A stretch of DNA of 5,656 bases, taken from NCBI GenBank assembly GCA_021806345.1, contig JAJZXP010000170.1:1-5656 (forward strand). The letters run 5' to 3'. Made by a program: the position numbers and the translations under genes. The notes under the pieces are model-generated. The model did no database searches. It was not told the DNA's origin and saw nothing but the letters and a program-made list of their open reading frames with translations. The DNA comes from Thermoplasmata archaeon (GTDB taxonomy: Archaea; Thermoplasmatota; Thermoplasmata; Thermoplasmatales; Thermoplasmataceae). Shown here piece by piece: positions 1-5,246 of the stretch (the stretch's first letter is position 1; every line of letters begins with the position of its first letter).

Positions 1-26
1 ATACAAATAATCTTGCTTAGTGTGTT

Positions 27-31
27 AAAAA
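27..31 (-). terminator. Possible T-run terminator of the minus-strand operon
   Basis: Just after the stop of the 96-aa gene the minus strand has a TATTTTTAACA stretch with five Ts. Short T-runs end archaeal transcripts, but this run is short and no stem precedes it, so the call is weak. Confidence 0.25.
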
Positions 32-33
32 TA

Positions 34-324
34 TTAAATTTTAGAAAACCTCTTTTTTCTTTCTTTTGAGTCGAAGCCAGTCAGGTCTAAAAGAAGGTTA
101 TTAAATTGCTTTATTGCTTTTAATGGCTCAGGATATTTCTCATCAGTTTTTGTCTCTAATTGCAAGTTTTTTTGACCACAAAGAACCTCAACTTTCGCAA
201 GTCCAGGTATGGAAAATTCCAGTATTTGATCCTTTACAATTATATCATTTGAATATTTTTGAACCTTCTCTTTTATGTCTTCAAGATTTGTGCTTAATCC
301 TTTTTTCATTGGGTATTCTCTCAT
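34..324 (-). CDS. Small conserved archaeal protein, possibly DUF5611 family
   Basis: A 96-residue soluble protein with no signal peptide, membrane segment or cysteine motif (one Cys only). The N-terminus (MREYPMKKG) is followed by a charged helix-like stretch (about 10-27), a beta-rich middle (about 28-58, with VKDQILEFSIPGLAKVEVL) and a helical, basic C-terminus ending in TGFDSKERKKR. The short N-terminal motif and the TGxxxKERKKR ending recall the small archaeal DUF5611 family; this is from memory and unverified, and no function is known to me. The first ATG is preferred over Met6 because a good Shine-Dalgarno (AGGAGAGAGGT on the minus strand, 333-343) lies 8 nt before it. The gene starts 2 nt after the stop of the endonuclease IV-like gene, so the two are probably co-transcribed. 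It is a real gene by operon position and ribosome site; the family call is tentative. Confidence 0.75.
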   Translation of the reverse strand: MREYPMKKGLSTNLEDIKEKVQKYSNDIIVKDQILEFSIPGLAKVEVLCGQKNLQLETKTDEKYPEPLKAIKQFNNLLLDLTGFDSKERKKRFSKI

Positions 325-326
325 TT

Positions 327-1358
327 TTACTTACCTCTCTCCTTCTTTCTCTGCAGGTGTCTGGAATAATTCCTGGCATATATGACTTCCATGTACTGTG
401 CATCATGTTCCAGTAAAGGAGAGCATGAAATCAGAGTCAGGTCATCCTGGTAATCCATCAGGACCTCGGACATTATTTCAAACTTGAGGTCTCCGTGTTT
501 TATTGCGGTAAGTTTGGTTTCTGTCTTTCCGGAATATTCAACACCTGCAAATTCTGCATATAGGTCTCCTTTGGAGTATGACTTGAACTTATTCAGAACT
601 TCATTGAAATCCTTTGTCTGTATCAGTTTGCCATTATTTCTTGCGTGGTAGTGGGGAACGTTAAGTATGGGTTCAACCGAAGGAACCTTTTTTGATATTG
701 AAAATAGTTCTTCTGGAGTCCCAAATATTTCTGGCTTACCGGATGTTTCCACACCTATGTACGGAAATCCCTTTTCGGTTGGCATTTCATGTCCGACATT
801 TCCGTAAATTTCAATGGCTTTTTTTAAGCTTCCTTTCTTGTTTGCTCCGTAAAATCCGGTGTGGGTTACCACACGTTTGGCTCCCATGGCTCTGCCTATT
901 ATCATTGACCATCTGAGATGGTTGATTGATCTTTCTGATATGTCCTCATCGTTTGACAGCCTCTCTGTGGCAAGCATATCCATATAGTATGGACTGTGAA
1001 GGGACAAAAGAACATCCAGTTCTTTGGCCAGGTCACCTCCCAGTTTTAACTCGTCATAATTCCTTGCCATATTCCAGAACAGCTCCTGGACTATATCCTC
1101 TTCTTGAATTACTGAACCAGTTCCTATGCTTGAATAGATACCATCATCATTCGGCCTTAATACATCAATAATTATGGAGTTTTCATTATCCTTTGGTAAC
1201 ATTCCAGCATAGTCCGTCCCTTGATTTTCCTGCACATTCACCCTCAGAAGTTGAACCTCGAGAGCCTTCAAACCCAACTTGTAAACCTCCTCAACTGAAT
1301 CGATAAAAGACCTTCCCTTACTTGTTAGAGGTATACCAGCTATACCGTATCGGATCAT
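327..1358 (-). CDS. Endonuclease IV-like TIM-barrel protein (AP endonuclease family 2 superfamily)
   Basis: A 343-residue soluble protein with the pattern of a xylose-isomerase/endonuclease IV TIM barrel: barrel start MIRYGIAGIPL, then SLHSPYY (H121), VVTHTGFYG (H166), GVETSG (E204), LNVPHYH (H236) and KHGDL (H288). These match in order the zinc-ligand segments of bacterial endonuclease IV (Nfo), which cuts DNA at abasic sites. By eye, other ligand positions differ: Nfo D179 becomes N233, H216 becomes E269, D229 is not evident, and E261 falls in an ISCSP segment (S311/C312). So it belongs to the superfamily, but AP endonuclease activity is not assured; a sugar isomerase-like or different metal-dependent role is possible. 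It is longer than Nfo (about 285 aa), largely through an insert near residues 45-105. The start is the ATG at 1356-1358. A TATA-like element about 25-30 nt upstream suggests a leaderless or nearly leaderless transcript. It is first in a two-gene minus-strand operon. Confidence 0.85.
   Translation of the reverse strand: MIRYGIAGIPLTSKGRSFIDSVEEVYKLGLKALEVQLLRVNVQENQGTDYAGMLPKDNENSIIIDVLRPNDDGIYSSIGTGSVIQEEDIVQELFWNMARNYDELKLGGDLAKELDVLLSLHSPYYMDMLATERLSNDEDISERSINHLRWSMIIGRAMGAKRVVTHTGFYGANKKGSLKKAIEIYGNVGHEMPTEKGFPYIGVETSGKPEIFGTPEELFSISKKVPSVEPILNVPHYHARNNGKLIQTKDFNEVLNKFKSYSKGDLYAEFAGVEYSGKTETKLTAIKHGDLKFEIMSEVLMDYQDDLTLISCSPLLEHDAQYMEVIYARNYSRHLQRKKERGK
333..343 (-). promoter_or_regulatory. 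Ribosome binding site for the small 96-aa gene
   Basis: On the minus strand the bases read AGGAGAGAGGT, ending 8 nt before the ATG at 322-324. The site lies inside the last codons of the upstream TIM-barrel gene. It decides the first ATG as the start and allows separate initiation on an operon mRNA. Confidence 0.6.
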
Positions 1359-1381
1359 AATCCCCCATATATTGACATCAA

Positions 1382-1392
1382 CGATTTATTAG
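1382..1392 (-). promoter_or_regulatory. Candidate TATA box for the TIM-barrel operon
   Basis: The minus strand reads CTAATAAATCG, centred about 29 nt before the ATG at 1358. With the usual archaeal distance of about 25 nt from TATA box to transcription start, the mRNA would begin within a few bases of the start codon, giving a leaderless message. The very close GGGGGATT before the ATG is too near to be a normal Shine-Dalgarno. Inference from position and composition only. Confidence 0.4.
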
Positions 1393-1434
1393 TTTTTGTT
1401 TTTCTGCATTTATCATACTATATTTTCTCTTATG

Positions 1435-1491
1435 TTTTAGGAAGGTAACGATCGAGACATATTTTTATTTAAGGAGTTAAATTTCCTAAAA
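1435..1491. repeat. Widely spaced 9-bp inverted repeat
   Basis: TTTTAGGAA at 1435-1443 is perfectly inverted as TTCCTAAAA at 1483-1491, 39 nt apart. It sits midway between two divergent promoters and could be a paired operator, but the arms are short and AT-rich, so chance is quite possible. Confidence 0.25.
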
Positions 1492-1575
1492 GACGGGATT
1501 CACAATGAATCTGATATTATTTTAGCGATATTGATCCACAATGTTTCGGATTTCATATTTTTCACTTAGGATTAG

Positions 1576-1589
1576 AATAAATTAAATAC
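1576..1589 (+). promoter_or_regulatory. Candidate TATA box of the dnaG operon
   Basis: The sequence AATAAATTAAATAC resembles an archaeal TATA element. A start about 25 nt downstream would fall near 1608-1612, leaving a leader of roughly 65 nt before dnaG and about 12-15 nt before the 17-codon upstream frame. Other AT-rich stretches nearby (around 1461-1472) could serve instead. Confidence 0.35.
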
Positions 1590-1622
1590 GAACATGCAAT
1601 TAATTCTTGATGGATGTAGAAA

Positions 1623-1676
1623 ATGAAAGACTTGACAAACCAATTATTCTACACGTATCAAAAAGAGGTGCATTAA
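1623..1676 (+). CDS. Possible 17-codon upstream ORF (leader peptide) of dnaG
   Basis: An ATG at 1623 opens a frame coding MKDLTNQLFYTYQKEVH and ends with TAA at 1674-1676. The dnaG TTG start follows at once at 1677 in the same frame, so TAA and TTG are adjacent codons. The dnaG Shine-Dalgarno GAGGTG lies within the last sense codons of this frame. A ribosome finishing it would stop exactly on the dnaG start, which would fit translational coupling or reinitiation at a weak TTG codon. Its own ribosome site is poor (GGATG, 1612-1616), though a short leader might permit initiation. The peptide resembles nothing I know. It may be chance: one short frame in an AT-rich leader is not surprising. Confidence 0.3.
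   Translation: MKDLTNQLFYTYQKEVH
1665..1670 (+). promoter_or_regulatory. Shine-Dalgarno of dnaG
   Basis: GAGGTG ends 6 nt before the TTG at 1677. It supports TTG as the true start, as does an in-frame stop directly upstream and the conserved archaeal DnaG N-terminus (MNVDPNITKY) that begins exactly here. Confidence 0.75.
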
Positions 1677-3059
1677 TTGAATGTAGATCCAAATATCACG
1701 AAATATCTCATAAAAGCCAAAATAACTGCGGATGGGGTGGTTGAAAAACCAGATGTGGTTGGAGCCATATTTGGTCAGACGGAAGGATTGCTTGGAGAAG
1801 AGCTAGATCTGAGAGATCTCCAGAAAAGCGGAAAAATAGGCAGAATTGAGGTAGAAATCGACAGCAAAAAGGGAAAGACAGAGGGCTTTGCTTTAATTCC
1901 TTCAGGTCTCGATCAGGTTGAAAGTTCCATACTGGCAGCTTCTCTTGAAACCATAGACCGGATAGGTCCCTGCAAATCCAAAGTGGAAGTTGAATACGTA
2001 GAGGACGTGAGACAGGAAAGGAGAAAGAAGATTGTAGAGAGAGCTGAACAACTGTACAAAAAAATGACAGAAAGCGGTAAAACCGTAAGCGAGAGTATAA
2101 TTTCAGCAGTAAGGGAAGAAGTAGAGAGGGGAGAAATTATATCGTTTGGAGAGGAAAAACTCCCTGCAGGACCTGCTCTGAAAGATTCTGATGCAATGAT
2201 TGTAGTGGAAGGAAGAAACGATATTTTGAACCTTCTGAAATACGGAATTAAAAACACCATAGCGGTTCAGGGGACAAACATTCCAAAGACCGTTCAGAAA
2301 CTATCCTCGGAGAAGACTGTCACTGTTTTCTTGGATGGAGATAGGGGTGGAGATCTCATACTGAAGGAAATGCTTCAGGTTGCTGAAGTAGATTTTGTTG
2401 CAAGAGCCCCACCAGGAACTGAAGTTGAGGAATTGAGCTATAAGCAAATTGTAAAGGCCCTGAGGTATAAAACACCCACAGAACAGTATCTATCCATGAG
2501 GGGGATGACTGACGAACTGAAAAACCTCGCAGAAAAGAATGAAAAGGAGACTACTGTGGAAAAGAAACCCCACGAGAGCAATAAACACGAAGAAAAGGTT
2601 CAGGATCACAGACACGAAGAAAGAGAAAAACCTCAAAAAAGGGATCATGAACGTCACCAGGAAAGCACCAAGAAGGAAGTTGAGGAACACGAGGTCACTC
2701 TGGTAAAAGAATCAAAGGATGAGGAAAGGCTCAAAGAGGCAAAACGGGAAAATCCCCAAAAATTTTCGGTATTCAATCCAGATAGCGTGAGGAAGAGGGT
2801 CACGGAACTTCAGAGTGCCAAGGAAACTTTGATTCTTGACGAGAAAGGTGAAACTGGCCCATCATTCCCAGTGGCAGATGCCCCTGACAAAATACCTGAT
2901 ATTGAGAGTGTCAGTTACGTAATAACTGGTGGGATCATCTCTCAAAGACTTGTAGATGTTTGCTTCAAAAAGGGTGTTAAGGCGATTTATGGAGTGAAGA
3001 GGGGAAACATTACAAAAAAACCCGAAGGTTTAAGGATAGTCCCTCTGGAAGAGGCGTAG
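1677..3059 (+). CDS. dnaG: Archaeal DnaG-type TOPRIM primase / exosome subunit
   Basis: A 460-residue archaeal DnaG. The N-terminus (MNVDPNITKYLIKAKI, then DVVGAIFGQTEGLLG and LQKSGKIGRIEVE) is the conserved archaeal signature. The TOPRIM domain spans about 172-250, with the catalytic glutamate in VVEGRND (E178) and the metal-binding DGDRGG motif (D220, D222), all intact. A charged linker follows (about 279-362), rich in Lys, Glu and His, then a conserved C-terminal region (about 363-460). Archaeal DnaG makes RNA primers in vitro and is also a stable subunit of the RNA exosome, joined through Csl4 and favouring poly(A); which role dominates here is not visible. It lacks the zinc-binding and helicase-binding domains of bacterial DnaG. 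The start is a TTG with a strong GAGGTG 6 nt before it; an in-frame TAA immediately upstream rules out extension. The next gene begins 4 nt after the stop, so both are likely one operon. The linker makes the protein somewhat longer than many archaeal homologues. Confidence 0.96.
   Translation: MNVDPNITKYLIKAKITADGVVEKPDVVGAIFGQTEGLLGEELDLRDLQKSGKIGRIEVEIDSKKGKTEGFALIPSGLDQVESSILAASLETIDRIGPCKSKVEVEYVEDVRQERRKKIVERAEQLYKKMTESGKTVSESIISAVREEVERGEIISFGEEKLPAGPALKDSDAMIVVEGRNDILNLLKYGIKNTIAVQGTNIPKTVQKLSSEKTVTVFLDGDRGGDLILKEMLQVAEVDFVARAPPGTEVEELSYKQIVKALRYKTPTEQYLSMRGMTDELKNLAEKNEKETTVEKKPHESNKHEEKVQDHRHEEREKPQKRDHERHQESTKKEVEEHEVTLVKESKDEERLKEAKRENPQKFSVFNPDSVRKRVTELQSAKETLILDEKGETGPSFPVADAPDKIPDIESVSYVITGGIISQRLVDVCFKKGVKAIYGVKRGNITKKPEGLRIVPLEEA
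3047..3056 (+). promoter_or_regulatory. Ribosome binding site of the LonB-like ATPase gene
   Basis: GGAAGAGGCG, in the last dnaG codons, has its GAGG core 9 nt before the TTG at 3064. This supports the rare TTG start and suggests translation coupled to dnaG. Confidence 0.5.
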
Positions 3060-3063
3060 AATA

Positions 3064-4542
3064 TTGAAATTAAGTGAGATTAAATCCACTAAGGATGTAA
3101 AGATACCTTCAAACGCACTTGACAGGGTTATTGGTCAGGACGATGCGGTAAGAATAGCGAGGGTTGCAGCCAAGCAGAGGAGAAATCTTTTGCTTGTTGG
3201 ACCGCCGGGAATTGGAAAATCCATGATTGCCCAGGCCATGTCTCTCTTGATCAGCAAACCTGAGGAAGAAGTAAGGGTTATTCATAATCTGATGTATCCT
3301 GAAAGACCTTTTATTGAAGTAAAATCAAGAACCCAGGTAGAGGCTGAGAACAGTGAGATGTCCATGGCAGATGGTGTTGTTATATCACCGGAAGAAGCCC
3401 CAATTGAGATATCAACCAAGCTTGGATATAGATGCCCCAACTGCAGTTATGTTTCCAATTACACCGAAACCACATGCCCAAGGTGCGGAGAGGCAAAAAT
3501 AAAAGCAAACACTCAGGGACCATTCGGCGATATGTTCAATGTGCTTGGTGCTGCACTTGGAGTTCAGAACAATATGGAAAAGGTATCGTCCACGAGGAGA
3601 GTGGGGGATAAGGAAGAAGTGATTGTTTTTGAAAGATTTGGCGACAGGATAAAAATTCTTGATCAGAGAGCCCTGGAAAGAAGAAAAAAGATGGAAAAGA
3701 AAAACCCGAGCAAGGTCATTGTCCCAATAAACAGAAATACATTTGTAATGGCAACAGGAGCAAGCGAGACTGAACTACTTGGAGATGTTAGACACGATCC
3801 TTATGGTGGGCACCCACAGCTTGGTACTAGCCCATATGAGAGAGTTATCGCAGGATCAATTCACGAAGCACACGAAGGGGTGCTTTTCATAGATGAAATT
3901 ACACACCTGGGAGAGCTGCAGAGGTCTATTCTTACTGCTATGCAGGAAAGAAAGTTTCCCATCACAGGAAGAAACCCACAAAGCGCCGGGGCAAGTGTCA
4001 GAGTTGATTCAGTGCCCACAGATTTTATATTGGTTGGTGCCTGCAATATCCAGGATTTACCCAGAATATTAAGTCCATTGAGATCGAGGATAGCAGGTAA
4101 TGGGTATGAGGTCTTGATGGAGGTCTCCATTCCGTACAATGAAGCAAACATTATCAAATATTTCCAGTTCATAGTTCAAGAGATAATCAGCGACGGAAAG
4201 ATTCCTCACATGAAAAAGGATGCTGCAATGCTCATTGTTGAAGAGGGCAAGAGAAGGGCAAATATCATAGACCACAGGGAAGAGGCTCTAACACTGAGAT
4301 TAAGAGAGCTTGGTGGACTGGTAAGGGCTGCTGGAGATATTGCTGTGTCGAAAAATAAAAAATATATTGAGAAAATAGATGTGATTGACGCACTGAAGAT
4401 TTACATGCCCGTGGAAGAAAAGATAAACAAGATTTATGGAAGCATGGGTAACGCAATATCAAGTGAAACCACTGCAAGCCAGAAGATGTCCGGATACTAT
4501 GGCGGATTCCATAACTACTATGCTGACCCGTCCTACCAATAA
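3064..4542 (+). CDS. LonB-like AAA+ ATPase with zinc ribbon, lacking the protease domain
   Basis: A 492-residue AAA+ ATPase closest in pattern to the ATPase half of archaeal LonB. Visible motifs: RVIGQDDAVRIARVAAKQRR before Walker A GPPGIGKS (46-53); Walker B VLFIDE (273-278); sensor 1 in GACNIQ (N328); arginine-finger region SPLRSRIAG (R340/R342); and the sensor 2 helix LTLRLRELGGLVRAAGD (410-425). The GDVRHDPYGG...LGT block before Walker B is also LonB-like. All ATP-hydrolysis motifs look intact. Between Walker A and B, where LonB carries membrane segments, there is instead a zinc ribbon CPNC-X10-CPRC (C124, C127, C138, C141) and no clear membrane helix. The chain ends soon after the helical lid with a Tyr/Gly-rich tail (475-492); the Ser/Lys protease domain is absent, and no remnant follows before the next gene. 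LonB is about 630-660 aa. I infer a soluble remodelling ATPase or chaperone; its link to DnaG rests on the operon (4-nt gap). Some annotations may label it Lon protease, which the sequence does not support. Confidence 0.88.
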   Translation: MKLSEIKSTKDVKIPSNALDRVIGQDDAVRIARVAAKQRRNLLLVGPPGIGKSMIAQAMSLLISKPEEEVRVIHNLMYPERPFIEVKSRTQVEAENSEMSMADGVVISPEEAPIEISTKLGYRCPNCSYVSNYTETTCPRCGEAKIKANTQGPFGDMFNVLGAALGVQNNMEKVSSTRRVGDKEEVIVFERFGDRIKILDQRALERRKKMEKKNPSKVIVPINRNTFVMATGASETELLGDVRHDPYGGHPQLGTSPYERVIAGSIHEAHEGVLFIDEITHLGELQRSILTAMQERKFPITGRNPQSAGASVRVDSVPTDFILVGACNIQDLPRILSPLRSRIAGNGYEVLMEVSIPYNEANIIKYFQFIVQEIISDGKIPHMKKDAAMLIVEEGKRRANIIDHREEALTLRLRELGGLVRAAGDIAVSKNKKYIEKIDVIDALKIYMPVEEKINKIYGSMGNAISSETTASQKMSGYYGGFHNYYADPSYQ

Positions 4543-4547
4543 TTTAG

Positions 4548-4552
4548 TTTTT
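4548..4552 (+). terminator. Possible T-run terminator of the dnaG operon
   Basis: Six nt after the ATPase stop codon there is a TTTAGTTTTTAC stretch with five Ts and no stem. It is compatible with archaeal T-run termination ahead of the next promoter, but weak alone. Confidence 0.3.
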
Positions 4553-4560
4553 ACTAATTA

Positions 4561-4573
4561 AATTTATTTATAT
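4561..4573 (+). promoter_or_regulatory. Candidate TATA box of the peroxiredoxin operon
   Basis: AATTTATTTATAT, about 70 nt before the ATG, is the best TATA-like element in this 95-nt spacer and would place the transcript start near 4592-4597. A second candidate, GTTAATAAATTA at 4601-4612, would give an almost leaderless message, which fits less well with the visible Shine-Dalgarno. Confidence 0.4.
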
Positions 4574-4610
4574 GTGCAAAAATCGCAAATTTAAGAATAG
4601 GTTAATAAAT

Positions 4611-4623
4611 TAGATTTAATCTA
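4611..4623 (+). promoter_or_regulatory. 13-bp palindrome, candidate operator before the peroxiredoxin gene
   Basis: TAGATT-T-AATCTA is a perfect inverted repeat with 6-nt arms and a one-base centre. It lies just downstream of the promoter candidates and 14 nt before the start codon, where a repressor could block transcription. Whether it is an operator is inference; a 6-bp arm in AT-rich DNA can arise by chance. Confidence 0.3.
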
Positions 4624-4628
4624 CATGT

Positions 4629-4632
4629 GGTG
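4629..4632 (+). promoter_or_regulatory. Shine-Dalgarno of the peroxiredoxin gene
   Basis: GGTG, 5 nt before the ATG at 4638, matches the archaeal anti-Shine-Dalgarno core and supports this start. Confidence 0.55.
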
Positions 4633-4637
4633 TTATT

Positions 4638-5246
4638 ATGCCGATAGCTTTGGGAGAGAAAGCTCCTGATTTCGTAGTAAATACAAGTAAAGGTCCGATA
4701 TCGATGTCCTCATACAAAGGCAGGTGGGTGTTACTTTTTTCACATCCCGCAGATTTTACTCCGGTTTGCACAACGGAGTTCATGGCCTTTTCTGAGAGGT
4801 ATGATGATTTCCAAAAGCTTGGAGTGGATTTGATTGGACTCAGCATTGACAGCGTTTACAGTCATATTGCATGGACCAGGGATATTAAGGAAAAATACAA
4901 TGTTGAAGTGCCCTTTCCAATAATTGCGGATATCAACAAAGAAGTAGCGAACCTTTTTAATGTGATTAATCCAGATGATGGACTGACAGTGAGAGGAGTG
5001 TTTATAATAGACCCAAACCAGAAGGTCAGGTGGATGGCTTATTATCCTGCCGAAGCGGGAAGAAATGTCAATGAAATCCTTAGAGTGATCAAAGCACTGA
5101 AGTTCAACTGGGAAAGAAAGCTTGCGACCCCTGCAAACTGGCAGGAAGGCGATGCAGGAGTTATGGGTGCACCCCTTACTCTTGAGGAAAGCTATAAGAG
5201 AGAGAAAGATGGCGCCGAGAGATGGTATCTTAAAAGAGTTAAATGA
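4638..5246 (+). CDS. Peroxiredoxin, Prx6/archaeal type, single cysteine
   Basis: A 202-residue cytosolic thioredoxin-fold peroxidase that reduces hydrogen peroxide and organic peroxides. The active-site motif HPADFTPVCTTE (36-47) has the peroxidatic Cys44 with Pro37 and Thr41; the supporting arginine is R119 in TVRGVFIID. Further Prx6 marks are LGLSIDS, HIAWTRDI and the C-terminal ATPANWQEGD dimer-arm region (163-172). Cys44 is the only cysteine, so no resolving cysteine exists within the chain. Many archaeal Prx6 proteins are longer and carry one or two C-terminal cysteines; this copy therefore looks like a true 1-Cys enzyme that needs an outside thiol or partner for reduction. The start has a GGTG ribosome site 5 nt upstream. 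The TGA stop overlaps the next ATG (ATGA), so the downstream gene is translated with it. It has its own promoter spacer and is a separate unit from the dnaG operon. Family call is firm; the physiological reductant is unknown. Confidence 0.96.
   Translation: MPIALGEKAPDFVVNTSKGPISMSSYKGRWVLLFSHPADFTPVCTTEFMAFSERYDDFQKLGVDLIGLSIDSVYSHIAWTRDIKEKYNVEVPFPIIADINKEVANLFNVINPDDGLTVRGVFIIDPNQKVRWMAYYPAEAGRNVNEILRVIKALKFNWERKLATPANWQEGDAGVMGAPLTLEESYKREKDGAERWYLKRVK

Larger units (their letters stand above)
1359..1676. promoter_or_regulatory. Divergent promoter spacer between the TIM-barrel operon and dnaG
   Basis: This 318-base AT-rich spacer separates two divergently transcribed units. On the left it holds a TATA-like element for the minus-strand operon (1382-1392). 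On the right are a TATA-like element (1576-1589), a 17-codon upstream frame (1623-1676) and the dnaG Shine-Dalgarno (1665-1670). In the middle is a perfect 9-bp inverted repeat (TTTTAGGAA at 1435-1443, TTCCTAAAA at 1483-1491). I see no tRNA-like fold, no longer coding frame and no mobile-element remnant in it. Confidence 0.5.

Noticed and set aside
692..1171. Plus-strand open frames opposite the TIM-barrel gene
   Set aside because: Their composition is unlike a normal protein and they lie against a clear minus-strand gene with conserved motifs.
1359..1622. Possible tRNA or small RNA gene in the divergent spacer
   Set aside because: No cloverleaf, CCA-like end or GC-rich stem is seen; the region is plain AT-rich promoter DNA.
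1802..1821. Repeated AGATCT palindromes close together
   Set aside because: They lie in the conserved LDLRDLQ part of dnaG and follow from its codons (two Asp/Arg-Leu steps); arms are only 6 bp.
1913..2690. Minus-strand open frames opposite dnaG
   Set aside because: They are low-complexity Ser/Leu/Phe-rich shadows of the Lys/Glu-rich dnaG coding strand and have no conserved motif.
4543..4637. A frameshifted remainder of a Lon protease domain after the ATPase
   Set aside because: Only 95 AT-rich bases separate the ATPase stop from the peroxiredoxin start, with no protease motifs, so the missing domain is not explained by a local frameshift.
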